Below, piece after piece: positions 27,658 to 35,930 of a stretch of DNA of 36,731 bases. Below the pieces are notes generated by a model. It ran no database searches, was not told the origin of the DNA, and saw only the letters and a program-made list of their open reading frames with translations. The DNA is taken from the NCBI GenBank assembly GCA_900318405.1, contig ONKP01000010.1, positions 1-36,731 on the forward strand. The letters are read 5' to 3'. The position numbers and the translations under genes are program-made. The first letter of the stretch is position 1; every line of letters begins with the position of its first letter. This DNA is from an uncultured Eubacteriales bacterium. GTDB taxonomy: Bacteria; Bacillota; Clostridia; Lachnospirales; Lachnospiraceae.

Positions 27658-29985
27658 ATGGTTTATATATTTTCAGCGCTGTATGCGGAAGCGCAGCCGC
27701 TGATCGATAAATACAGACTGAAAAAGAAGCGGGTCGTTCATGGTGTGGACAGCTTTCAGGATGAAGAAGGGCGGATCGTCCTTTCGCTCACCGGCTGTGG
27801 CGTGTACCATGCCATTTTTGCCGTGAGTTCTGTGCTCGCTGTCATGCCACCGGGCGCAGACGATCAGATGCTTTTCTACGGCAGTACGGCCTCTCTGAGG
27901 ACTGCTGACACCGGCACCCTGAGAACTGCTGACTCAGGCAGCAGCGGGTTATACAGGATCGCTGAAATCTTTGATCTGCCTTCCGGGAGCAGATATTATC
28001 CGGGAATATCAAGAAATACCGGCCTTCCGGACGCAGTTGCAGTGACAGGCATGAAAATTTTGTATAAAAGTTCATCTGCGGACGGCGATGCAGTATCTGA
28101 CGCGGATTTATCCGATGCCGGTTCGGGTATGGATGCCCCCGGTTGTAAAACAGGAATGAAGGTACCCGGTGTCATGTCGAATCTGTCTCAGCCGGACGTG
28201 ATACCCGACATGGATGTGCTCTACGACATGGAGTCGTCCGGCGTATATGAGGCGGCTTCACGCCATATGGGCCCCGATCAGATCACGATTCTGCGTTTTA
28301 TCAGTGATGCGGGAATTGAACCGCAGGCGCCGGAAAACAGAGATGATAACAGTTTGAGAACCGAACGGGTATCTCTGAGAGAAAACCTCAGCAGGAAAGC
28401 CCGTGAGGCAGCGCCGGCAGCGGTAAGCGTTATTGATGACATGCTTCGGGAAGCGGATGCCGGGAAAGAGAAGCGTGGAGACAACGCCATGACCGGATTC
28501 TCTGCGCAGGCATCCGATGCAGATCAGCTATGTGCAGATTCCCGCATGTCTGCAGCGGGTTCCTGTATGTCTGCGGCGGGTTCCTGCCTGTCTGCGGCGT
28601 TTGAGGCAGAGGCCGGACAGCTCGCCGAGCGCCTCTGTGCCAGTGTTTCCATGCGGGCAGAGCTGATGCAGTATCTGAAATATGCTGAACTCTGCGGAAT
28701 TCCGTGGAGAAAAGCTGCCGATGAGATCCTGCGGGAAGACTGTGAGAACCGAAGAGAAGGCAAGGTGATACTGCGCAGGCTGGAAGACGAGATCCTGCAC
28801 GCAGGCAGTACGGCTGACACCTGTGGCGGAATAGAACACAGTACAGTGGGCAGCTGTGGCGGAATGGAACACAGTACAGCAGGCAACGGTGGCGGAATGG
28901 AACACAGTGCAGCGTGTAACAACGAAGGTGCGCACTCTCAACGGACAGAAGGCGTGCTGCCGTCCGTACAGAAAAGCCACCTGATGCCGCCCTTTTCCTG
29001 TATTTACATGGAACAGGCGGCGGCTGACCATCCGCGCACGCAGAAAATACTTGCAGCGTTTCCGAACGCCAGACGAATTTACGTGGAAAATTACCGTGAG
29101 ATTTTTGACCGGAGAAGGCAGAACTATCCGCTGCAGCAGGCTTCCCGGGCGCTGATCCTCGCACAGAATACCGGCGAGCTGATACACAGGGGATCGCCTG
29201 TCTGTCAGTCGTTTGACAACCGTTATTTTTATTACTGCTCCAGTGTGATGAACTGCCTGTATGACTGCGAGTACTGCTGGCTGAAGGGCATGTATGAGAG
29301 CGGACATATGGTGATCTTTGTCAATCTGGAAGATACGTTCCGTGAGGTGGACAGGCTGCTCCGGCAGCACCCGGTGTACCTGTGCGTGAGCTATGACACG
29401 GACCTGCTTGCCCTCGATCCGCTGACCGGCTATGCGCGGGCATGGGCGGAATTTGCGGCCTCGCGCGAAAATCTCACGATCGAGATCCGCAGCAAGGGGG
29501 TCGGCAGGCTTCCTGATCTTACGCTGTCTCAGCGCACGATACTGGCGTTCACCATGAGCCCGGATGACATCAGCCGCCGGTTTGAACGGTCGTCGCCGGA
29601 GCTGGACACAAGAATCCGGAATGTACAGGAAGCCATGAAACGCGGCTTCCCCGTGCGGCTCTGCTTTGATCCGGTGCTTGTCCTCCCCGGCTGGAAAAAA
29701 TCCATGGCGGGCCTTATGGAAGAACTGGACCGGAGGATCGACTGGGCGGCGATTCGGGATGTCAGCATCGGAACCTTCCGGCTCTCGGCAGAATATATCC
29801 GCCGGATGCGCAGCCGGTACCCGGAATCTGTACTTCTGCAGTATCCCTATGTGTGCGAAAACGGCTATTATCATCTGCCTGACGATATCGAGAAGGATGC
29901 CATGCAGTACATGACACAGCTGCTCACAGAGAGAATCGGAAAAGAGCAGATATTTGTCTGGAGGGAGACCGACAAACATGAGTGA
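27658..29985 (+). CDS. MTA/SAH-nucleosidase-like domain fused to SPL-type radical SAM domain
   Basis: The protein is about 775 residues. The N-terminal part is a nucleoside phosphorylase-superfamily domain resembling MTA/SAH nucleosidase: SALYAEAQPLI with Glu11, LTGCGVYHAIFAVSSVL, DMESSGVYE with Glu192, and RFISDAG with Asp217. These match the three catalytic acids of E. coli MTAN (Glu12, Glu174, Asp197). The C-terminal part (about 445-775) is a spore photoproduct lyase-like radical SAM domain with Cys533-x3-Cys537-x2-Cys540. Between and within them are low-complexity, Cys/Ser/Gly-rich insertions with tandem repeats (21, 24 and 33 bp). The ATG at 27658 is preferred over the one at 27646 because of spacing from GGGAG. 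It overlaps the following SDR gene by 8 bp. The substrate is unknown. Confidence 0.85.
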   Translation: MVYIFSALYAEAQPLIDKYRLKKKRVVHGVDSFQDEEGRIVLSLTGCGVYHAIFAVSSVLAVMPPGADDQMLFYGSTASLRTADTGTLRTADSGSSGLYRIAEIFDLPSGSRYYPGISRNTGLPDAVAVTGMKILYKSSSADGDAVSDADLSDAGSGMDAPGCKTGMKVPGVMSNLSQPDVIPDMDVLYDMESSGVYEAASRHMGPDQITILRFISDAGIEPQAPENRDDNSLRTERVSLRENLSRKAREAAPAAVSVIDDMLREADAGKEKRGDNAMTGFSAQASDADQLCADSRMSAAGSCMSAAGSCLSAAFEAEAGQLAERLCASVSMRAELMQYLKYAELCGIPWRKAADEILREDCENRREGKVILRRLEDEILHAGSTADTCGGIEHSTVGSCGGMEHSTAGNGGGMEHSAACNNEGAHSQRTEGVLPSVQKSHLMPPFSCIYMEQAAADHPRTQKILAAFPNARRIYVENYREIFDRRRQNYPLQQASRALILAQNTGELIHRGSPVCQSFDNRYFYYCSSVMNCLYDCEYCWLKGMYESGHMVIFVNLEDTFREVDRLLRQHPVYLCVSYDTDLLALDPLTGYARAWAEFAASRENLTIEIRSKGVGRLPDLTLSQRTILAFTMSPDDISRRFERSSPELDTRIRNVQEAMKRGFPVRLCFDPVLVLPGWKKSMAGLMEELDRRIDWAAIRDVSIGTFRLSAEYIRRMRSRYPESVLLQYPYVCENGYYHLPDDIEKDAMQYMTQLLTERIGKEQIFVWRETDKHE
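27895..27942 (+). repeat. 24-bp tandem duplication inside the nucleosidase domain
   Basis: CTGAGGACTGCTGACACCGG at 27895 is followed after 24 bp by CTGAGAACTGCTGACTCAGG at 27919. It encodes the repeated peptide LRTADTGT/LRTADSGS, in frame with the gene. Confidence 0.85.
28537..28599 (+). repeat. Three 21-bp in-frame tandem repeats
   Basis: Units at 28537, 28558 and 28579 share a TCC-TG-ATGTCTGCGGCG pattern and encode DSRMSAA, GSCMSAA and GSCLSAA. They lie in the linker between the nucleosidase-like and radical SAM domains. Confidence 0.9.
28825..28923 (+). repeat. Three 33-bp in-frame tandem repeats
   Basis: Units at 28825, 28858 and 28891 each begin GGCGGAAT-GAACACAGT and encode GGIEHSTVGSC, GGMEHSTAGNG and GGMEHSAACNN. 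The near-identity at DNA level points to recent duplication in the linker of the radical SAM fusion gene. Confidence 0.92.
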
Positions 29986-30757
29986 AGATAAAACTGCCTT
30001 TGAGAAGAAGACTGCTCACGATGAAAAGGCAGCGGCTTTCAAAAGTGATGCTGCCAGCGGAAAGAAAACGGCTCTGGTCACGGGAGCTTCCTCAGGTATC
30101 GGAAGAGCGACAGCAGAGGAACTGATCGCGGAAGGATACGAAGTCTGGGGAATCGGGAGAACCTTCCGGACGAAAAACGAAGAGACAGATTTCCACCCCG
30201 TCGTTCTGGACCTTCTGGATACACCGGCGCTGCTCGATTTTCTGAAGGACTTCGACAGGGAGCACAGAGATGATCTTAAGGTTCTTGTAAACAATGCCGG
30301 CTGTGCATATTACGGAATGCATGAGACCCTTAACCCGCAGATGATCGAAGAGATCGTCCGGACGGATCTGGAGGTGCCGATGGTCATTACCAGCCGTCTG
30401 CTCCGTACGATCAGAAAAAACAGAGGCAGCATCATCCAGATCTGCAGCGTCACCTCGCAGGAGCCGGCGCCGCACGGGACTGCCTACGGGGCGGCAAAGG
30501 CCGGCCTGTATGCTTTTTCCAGAAGCCTGCTGGCAGAAAACAGGAAGTACGGTGTCCGTGTGACAGCGATCCTGCCGGATATGACAGAAACCCCGCTCTA
30601 CAGAAATGCCGATTTCGAACCTGATACAGAACCCGGCTGCAGCCTGTCGCCCGAAGACGTGGCCTCCGCGGTCCGTTATGCACTCACGCAGGACTTCCTT
30701 GTCGACACAGTCACGATCCGCCCGCAATATCACCGTATTAAAAAGAAACGGATGTAG
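29978..30757 (+). CDS. Short-chain dehydrogenase/reductase (SDR) family oxidoreductase
   Basis: The 259-residue protein has the classical SDR pattern: nucleotide-binding TGASSGIG after a short N-terminal extension, NNAG (LVNNAGCAYYG), catalytic Ser157 and the Tyr170-x3-Lys174 pair (YGAAK). The first 30 residues are charged and of low complexity. The ATG at 29978 lies inside the last codons of the radical SAM gene, with GGAGGGAG ten bases upstream, so the two are translationally coupled and probably act together. The substrate is not recognisable. Confidence 0.9.
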   Translation: MSEDKTAFEKKTAHDEKAAAFKSDAASGKKTALVTGASSGIGRATAEELIAEGYEVWGIGRTFRTKNEETDFHPVVLDLLDTPALLDFLKDFDREHRDDLKVLVNNAGCAYYGMHETLNPQMIEEIVRTDLEVPMVITSRLLRTIRKNRGSIIQICSVTSQEPAPHGTAYGAAKAGLYAFSRSLLAENRKYGVRVTAILPDMTETPLYRNADFEPDTEPGCSLSPEDVASAVRYALTQDFLVDTVTIRPQYHRIKKKRM

Positions 30758-30823
30758 GCTCTGAGATATTACGGCAGATCAGATGATGCTGCTACACTTT
30801 TGTGGCAGTCAGGCCGCTATTTA

Positions 30824-30832
30824 TGGTATGAT
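30824..30832 (+). promoter_or_regulatory. Candidate extended -10 promoter for the symporter gene
   Basis: TGGTATGAT is an extended -10 element (TG-n-TATGAT), 52 bp before the start codon at 30884. No good -35 hexamer is found at the right distance, which extended -10 promoters tolerate. Confidence 0.4.
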
Positions 30833-30883
30833 AACAGATGTGTATTTTCTGAAAAAAATAACGTACGAGAGGGAAGAAGATTT

Positions 30884-32263
30884 ATGAGCAATCAGAGTTC
30901 TGCGAAACGTGCCACTTTTTCTGGCAGACTGGGTTATGTACTGACAACAGCGGGTTCCGCGGTGGGTCTGGGTAACATCTGGAGATTTCCTTATCTCGCT
31001 GCCAAATACGGCGGCGGTATTTTTCTGCTGGTGTACCTGATCCTCGTGCTGACCTTCGGCTATACGCTGATCATCTCGGAGACAGCAATCGGCCGAATGA
31101 CAAGGAAGAGTCCAATCAGTGCATTTGCGCATTTTGGAAAAGGCGCCGGATACCGTTTCGGCGGATGGATCAACGCTGTCATTCCGATGATCATCGGACC
31201 CTATTACTGCGTGATCGGCGGCTGGGTAGTCCGCTATCTCGCAGGATACATCGGCGGCGGCGTTCAGGCGCTGGCCGGCGACAATTTCTTCTCGGAATTC
31301 ATCGCCAACGGCGTATCCGTGGAAGGATGGTTCCTGGTCTTTGCCATCTGCACGGTCGTTGTCATTTTCTTCGGCGTGCAGAAGGGTGTGGAGAAGGTTT
31401 CCCGTGTCATGATGCCGGCTCTCGTTGTGCTCGCCATCGTTGTGGCCATTTATTCCGTCACACGTCCGGGCGCTCTGGCAGGCGTGAAATATTTCCTGAT
31501 CCCGGATATGAAGCACTTCTCCTGGATGACAGTCGTGTCTGCACTCGGACAGATGTTTTATTCTCTTTCCTGCGCCATGGGCATTCTCATCACCTATGGT
31601 TCCTATATGGAGAAGGATGTCAGCATTGAAAAATCAACGTCTGAGGTCGAACTGTTCGATACCGGCATTGCCATCCTGGCAGGACTCATGATTATTCCGG
31701 CGGTGTTCGCCTTCTCGGGCGACAGTGCGGCGGATAATCTGCAGGCCGGCCCATCACTGATGTTCATCACGATGCCGAAGATCTTCGGCTCCATGGGACT
31801 GGGAACGGCGATCGGCATTGCTTTTTTCCTTCTGGTCTTCTTTGCAGCCCTGACCAGCGCGGTATCTCTCGCGGAGACGTGCGCATCTACGTTCGAGGAT
31901 GAGCTGCATATGAGCAGGAAGATGGCGACGCTTATTGTCACCGTGCTCTACATCGGCCTCGGCACGCTCTCAAGCCTTGGCTTCAATGTGCTGAGCGGTG
32001 TTACGATCCTGGGCATGGATTTCCTGGATTTCTTCGATTTCCTGTCCAATTCCATTATGATGCCGATTGCGGCGATCACTACCTGTATCCTCGTTCTTCG
32101 CAGCGTCACGATCGACGGCATTACGGCTGAGGTAACACTCGGCGGGGCTCCGTTCAAGCGGAAAAAAATATATACGTTTATCCTGAAGTATCTGTCGATC
32201 CTGTTCCTGGCGGTTATTCTGGGCAGTTCGGTACTCAACGTGCTCGGTGTGATCCATATGTAA
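30884..32263 (+). CDS. Sodium-dependent transporter, neurotransmitter:sodium symporter family
   Basis: The 459-residue protein has about eleven hydrophobic segments, the size of bacterial NSS members such as MhsT that take up amino acids with sodium. The hallmark first helix is GYVLTTAGSAVGLGNIWRFP, continuing to YLAAKYGGGIF, which carries sodium- and substrate-contacting backbone positions. Other typical stretches are QMFYSLSCAMGILITYGSYM (helix 6) and FFAALTSAVSLAE (helix 8). The start at 30884 follows GAGAGGG; an upstream in-frame extension to 30800 overlaps the candidate promoter and is rejected. Substrate specificity is unknown; a hydrophobic or aromatic amino acid would fit the downstream genes, which is an inference. 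Confidence 0.94.
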   Translation: MSNQSSAKRATFSGRLGYVLTTAGSAVGLGNIWRFPYLAAKYGGGIFLLVYLILVLTFGYTLIISETAIGRMTRKSPISAFAHFGKGAGYRFGGWINAVIPMIIGPYYCVIGGWVVRYLAGYIGGGVQALAGDNFFSEFIANGVSVEGWFLVFAICTVVVIFFGVQKGVEKVSRVMMPALVVLAIVVAIYSVTRPGALAGVKYFLIPDMKHFSWMTVVSALGQMFYSLSCAMGILITYGSYMEKDVSIEKSTSEVELFDTGIAILAGLMIIPAVFAFSGDSAADNLQAGPSLMFITMPKIFGSMGLGTAIGIAFFLLVFFAALTSAVSLAETCASTFEDELHMSRKMATLIVTVLYIGLGTLSSLGFNVLSGVTILGMDFLDFFDFLSNSIMMPIAAITTCILVLRSVTIDGITAEVTLGGAPFKRKKIYTFILKYLSILFLAVILGSSVLNVLGVIHM

Positions 32264-32273
32264 TGAAGTTAAA

Positions 32274-32375
32274 GTTCTTCATGCTGCAATATCAGGAATG
32301 CATCTGAATTCTTCGTGTTGCAATATAAGGCATGCAGTCGAATATGCTTCATGCTGTACGTACAGGTAACGCAGT
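32274..32375 (+). repeat. Three imperfect repeats of about 34 bp before the dehydrogenase gene
   Basis: Units begin at about 32274, 32309 and 32343 with the pattern TTCTTCATGCTGCAATAT followed by a GGCATGCA-type stretch. The third is the most diverged. The 152-bp gap holds nothing else recognisable apart from the AAGAGGTG ribosome binding site of the next gene. Confidence 0.7.
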
Positions 32376-32415
32376 AAAAATATTGAATGCAGTATGCATA
32401 TAAGAGGTGATAAAG

Positions 32416-33366
32416 ATGAAGGTAGTATTGCTTGAGCCGCTCGGTGTACCGGAGGAAACAGTCGGCCGTCTGGCGGGAGAACTCACAGACAGAGGCCATA
32501 CATTCAAAGCGTATGACAGCGTTTCGACGGATCCGGAAGAGCTGAAAAAACGCGCTGACGGGGCAGATGTGCTGATGATCGCGAATCATCCGCTGCCGGG
32601 CAGTGTGATCCAATCCGATCCGGCACTGAAATTCATTTCCGTTGCTTTTGTGGGCATTGATCATGTGGATACGGAAGCCTGCAAAGCACAGGGAATCCGC
32701 ATTTCCAATACCGGCGGCTACTGCACAGACGCTGTCGCAGAGCTGGCACTTGGGCTGACGCTCGACTGTCTGCGCCGCATTTCCGCCGGGAATACCGCTG
32801 TACAGCAGGGAAAAGGCAAGGCAGGGCTTCAGGGCTTTGAACTGGCCGGCAAGACGGTGGGCATCATCGGAACCGGCGCCATCGGTATCCGCACGGCAGA
32901 GCTTTTCAAGGCGTTCCACTGCCAGCTGATCGGTTACAGCAAAACAGAGCGGCCGGAGGCAAAGCAGCTCGGCCTTGTGTATAAGAGTCTGTCAGAAGTG
33001 ATGGCTGAGGCAGACATCATCTCTGTTCACACGCCGCTCACACCGGATACAAAGGGCTTGATCGGAAAAGAGCAGATCGGCCTGATGAAGCAGGGCGCCA
33101 TTCTGATCAATACGGCGCGCGGCCCCGTTGTCGATACGGAAACACTTGCCGCGGCACTCCGCGCGGGAAAGATCTGGGCCGGAACGGACGTATTTGAGAA
33201 GGATCCGCCGCTTCCGGAAGGACATCCGCTGCTCGGCGCGCCGAATCTCGTCTGCACACCGCACGTCGGTTTTGACACGAAGGAATCCATCGAGCGCCGT
33301 GCGGCGATGGCATTTGAAAATGTCACAGCATGGATGGACGGCAAACCGGTCCGCCTGATGTTGTAA
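32416..33366 (+). CDS. D-isomer-specific 2-hydroxyacid dehydrogenase
   Basis: The 316-residue NAD-dependent enzyme of the PGDH/D-lactate dehydrogenase family interconverts a 2-oxo acid and a D-2-hydroxy acid. The NAD fold is VGIIGTGAIGIRTAELF. Catalytic Arg235 is in NTARGPVVD and His283 is in CTPHVGF. The usual catalytic Glu of the DVFxxEP motif appears as Asp263 (DVFEKDPPLP), a conservative change. The ATG at 32416 has AAGAGGTG upstream. The neighbours iorA and iorB act on aryl-pyruvates, so an aryl-pyruvate to aryl-lactate role is possible. Glyoxylate, hydroxypyruvate or phosphoglycerate activity cannot be excluded. Confidence 0.9.
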   Translation: MKVVLLEPLGVPEETVGRLAGELTDRGHTFKAYDSVSTDPEELKKRADGADVLMIANHPLPGSVIQSDPALKFISVAFVGIDHVDTEACKAQGIRISNTGGYCTDAVAELALGLTLDCLRRISAGNTAVQQGKGKAGLQGFELAGKTVGIIGTGAIGIRTAELFKAFHCQLIGYSKTERPEAKQLGLVYKSLSEVMAEADIISVHTPLTPDTKGLIGKEQIGLMKQGAILINTARGPVVDTETLAAALRAGKIWAGTDVFEKDPPLPEGHPLLGAPNLVCTPHVGFDTKESIERRAAMAFENVTAWMDGKPVRLML

Positions 33367-33381
33367 GTTGATGCGCGAGAT

Positions 33382-33459
33382 ATTCGGACGGAGAAAATTT
33401 TTTCTTTCCGAATGTCATCTGTCTTCTGCAGACGCATGTATGATATACGGCTGCAGAAG
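33382..33459. promoter_or_regulatory. Two inverted repeats upstream of iorA
   Basis: ATTCGGA (33382-33388) pairs with TCCGAAT (33407-33413), with an inner AGAAAA/TTTTCT pairing, forming an AT-rich terminator-like hairpin after the dehydrogenase gene. CTTCTGCAG (33423-33431) and CTGCAGAAG (33451-33459) form a perfect 9-bp palindrome around a TATGATA stretch, a good place for an operator over a promoter. Functions are inferred from position only. Confidence 0.4.
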
Positions 33460-33547
33460 GCATATATCAGAACTATAAAAATGATCTGCATACAGCAGGA
33501 AGGATGCTGATAATGAGGCGATCGGCCTCGGGGCACTGGCGGCAGGC

Positions 33548-35329
33548 GTGAAGTTCTGCGCCGGTTATCCGGGCACGCCCTCGACAGAGATCCTGGAGAC
33601 CATAGCAAAGAGGAATCCGGGAAATGTCTACGTGGAGTGGTCGGTCAATGAGAAGGCCGGCATGGAGGCGGCCGCGGGCGCTGCGCTTTCCGGCGCAAGA
33701 GCACTGGTCACCATGAAACAGGTCGGCCTGAACGTGGCTTCCGACCCGCTGATGAGCCTTGAATACATCGGCGTAAAGGGCGGCATGGTCATCGTCGTCG
33801 CCGACGATCCGGGCCCGATCTCGTCGCAGACGGAGCAGGACACAAGAACGTTCGGCATGTTCTCCAAAGTGCCGGTCTTCGATCCGTCATCGGTACATGA
33901 AGCGTACGAGATGATCCAGGAGGCCTTTGCCTTCTCGGAGAAGTATCACACGCCGGTATTTTTCCGCCCGACGACCCGCGTGGACCACGGCTATGAGTCG
34001 ATCAGCGTAGAGGAGCCGGAGGAATATGTTTATCAGGAGCCCGAGGGATTCAAAAAAGATGCGTCCCGCTGGGTCATCTTCCCGAAGCTCTCTGTCCGCG
34101 CACATGCGGAGATCGAGAAGCGCAATGCCGCGCTCAGCGACACGCTTTCCTCGTACGACAGGAACTTTATCCTGCCGGAAACGGGGAAATTCAGGAAGAT
34201 CGGCATCGCCACGCACGGCGTGAATTACGCCTATACGACAGATGCCTTTGCGGGCGGCGACCATCCGCGGGTTCTGCGTGTGGCGACACCGTTCCCCTTC
34301 CCTGAGAAAAAAGCGCTGGAGTTCCTTGACGGGCTGGATGAGGTGCTCTGCATCGAGGAGCTTGATCCGGTGATCGAGCGGGCGCTTGTTTTTCTCTGCG
34401 GAAAGCATCACCTCTCCGTGACGATCCGCGGAAAAATGTCCGGCAACGTGAAGCTCTCCGGAGAAAATTCCGTAGATGAGGTGCGGTCATATCTCAGAAA
34501 GTTTTACGCGGAGACCGGCTTTTCAGCTGACGATGTACCGGCTGAGATCCCGGCAGATGATGCCGTGCCTCCGCTTCCCGTGCGTCCGCCGGTGCTCTGC
34601 GCCGGGTGTCCGCACCGCGCATCCTTCTATGCCGTGAAGGTGGCCATGAAGGGCCGCAAGACGCTGTATGCGGGTGATATCGGCTGCTACACGCTCGGCA
34701 ATGCGCATCCGCTGGATATGACGGATACCTGTCTCTGCATGGGCGCCGGCATCAACATGGCGCAGGGCGTCAACCGGATCGAACCGGATACGCGCGCGTT
34801 TGCTTTTGTCGGTGATTCCACCTTCTTTGCCTCTGGCATTACGGGAACCATCAATGCCTTCTATAACCAGGCGGATATCACGCTCTGTGTGCTGGACAAC
34901 TCGACGACAGCCATGACAGGCCATCAGCCGCATCCCGGCACGGGCAGGACGATCATGGGCGATATCGTGGAGGCCGTCAGCATCGAGAATGTACTCCGCG
35001 GCATCGGTCTCACGACGGTGGAGACGATCAATCCGCTGGATCTGGACCATGCGGTGGAGGTGATCCGCAGAGTCGCCGACGAACCGGGCGTGAAGGCCAT
35101 TATTTTCCGTTCGCCGTGCATCGTGAAATTCCGCCCTTCGAGCGGAAAGTCGCATGTGGATCCGGATAAGTGCATCGGCTGTCGGAAGTGCATCCGTGAG
35201 CTCGGATGCCCGGCGCTTGTGATGGACGGCGAGAAAGCCGCGATCGATCCTTCCCAGTGCACCGGCTGCACGCTCTGCGAGCAGATCTGTCCGGTCGGCG
35301 CCATTTCCGGAGGTGGTAAGAATGAATAA
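33548..35329 (+). CDS. iorA: Indolepyruvate ferredoxin oxidoreductase alpha subunit, 5' end apparently frameshifted
   Basis: The enzyme oxidatively decarboxylates aryl-pyruvates to aryl-acetyl-CoA using thiamine diphosphate and ferredoxin. From the GTG at 33548 the protein has 593 residues: CAGYPGTPSTEILE at the start, VEWSVNEKAGMEAA, a TPP-binding region (GDIGCYTLG; FVGDSTFFASG), and two C-terminal 4Fe-4S motifs (CIGCRKCIRELGCP; CTGCTLCEQICP). The codons just upstream in the same frame encode NEAIGLGALAAGVKF, clearly family sequence, but that frame has no start codon before a stop at 33482. An ATG at 33504 is in the wrong frame by one base. A one-base deletion near 33511 would explain this. 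Otherwise the GTG gives a shortened N-terminus. Confidence 0.9.
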   Translation: MKFCAGYPGTPSTEILETIAKRNPGNVYVEWSVNEKAGMEAAAGAALSGARALVTMKQVGLNVASDPLMSLEYIGVKGGMVIVVADDPGPISSQTEQDTRTFGMFSKVPVFDPSSVHEAYEMIQEAFAFSEKYHTPVFFRPTTRVDHGYESISVEEPEEYVYQEPEGFKKDASRWVIFPKLSVRAHAEIEKRNAALSDTLSSYDRNFILPETGKFRKIGIATHGVNYAYTTDAFAGGDHPRVLRVATPFPFPEKKALEFLDGLDEVLCIEELDPVIERALVFLCGKHHLSVTIRGKMSGNVKLSGENSVDEVRSYLRKFYAETGFSADDVPAEIPADDAVPPLPVRPPVLCAGCPHRASFYAVKVAMKGRKTLYAGDIGCYTLGNAHPLDMTDTCLCMGAGINMAQGVNRIEPDTRAFAFVGDSTFFASGITGTINAFYNQADITLCVLDNSTTAMTGHQPHPGTGRTIMGDIVEAVSIENVLRGIGLTTVETINPLDLDHAVEVIRRVADEPGVKAIIFRSPCIVKFRPSSGKSHVDPDKCIGCRKCIRELGCPALVMDGEKAAIDPSQCTGCTLCEQICPVGAISGGGKNE

Positions 35330-35915
35330 AAATATTGTATTCTGCGGCGTCGGCGGTCAGGGAACCGTACTCGCCTCAAGACTCGTGGCTGATGCGGCCA
35401 TGAAAGAAAACCGGCATGTCATGACGGCGGAGACGATCGGCATGGCGCAGCGGGGCGGCAGTGTTTTTTCCCATATGAGGATCGATGATAAGCAGGAGAA
35501 GAGTCTGACAGTCGTCAGATCCCCGCTGGTCGCCCGCGGTGATGCGGACCTGATCATCGGATTTGAGCCAGGTGAAACTGTGCGGCAGCTGCCGTATCTG
35601 AAGAAAGACGGCTGGGTCGTGACGAGCACCCGGCCCGTTCAGCCGGTCAGCGCGATGATCGGGCTTTCTTCCTATGACAGCGAGGCCATGATCAGCTATC
35701 TGAAAAAACATGTGGCGCATCTGATCCTTGTGGATGCGGATCAGGCACTGGCAGATATCGGCAATCCCCGTGTACTGAATATCGTGCTCCTCGGCGCGGC
35801 GATCCGCACCGGCGAAGTGGGTGTGGAACCGGCCGATATCGTGGAGGCGCTGCACGCGCGTCTGACTGAAAAAGTGTGGGAAGTCAACGAGAAAGCGCTG
35901 GCCTATGCAGGCTAA
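35322..35915 (+). CDS. iorB: Indolepyruvate ferredoxin oxidoreductase beta subunit
   Basis: The 197-residue gamma-type domain of the 2-oxoacid:ferredoxin oxidoreductases partners with IorA. Typical motifs are NIVFCGVGGQGTVLASRLVA at the N-terminus, then TAETIGMAQRGGSVFSHMR, and LIIGFEPGE. The ATG at 35322 follows GGAGGTGG and overlaps the last codons of iorA, so the two are translationally coupled and should be made in equal amounts. Confidence 0.95.
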   Translation: MNKNIVFCGVGGQGTVLASRLVADAAMKENRHVMTAETIGMAQRGGSVFSHMRIDDKQEKSLTVVRSPLVARGDADLIIGFEPGETVRQLPYLKKDGWVVTSTRPVQPVSAMIGLSSYDSEAMISYLKKHVAHLILVDADQALADIGNPRVLNIVLLGAAIRTGEVGVEPADIVEALHARLTEKVWEVNEKALAYAG

Positions 35916-35930
35916 AAAGGAGGGAAAACC

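Noticed and set aside
28528-29979. 483-codon minus-strand open frame opposite the radical SAM gene
   Set aside because: The plus-strand frame carries the Cx3Cx2C and nucleosidase motifs. The antisense translation is Arg/His/Cys-rich, and its repeats only mirror the DNA repeats.
30800-30883. N-terminal extension of the symporter to 30800
   Set aside because: The extension overlaps a candidate promoter and lacks family similarity. The ATG at 30884 has a good ribosome binding site and the standard NSS N-terminus.
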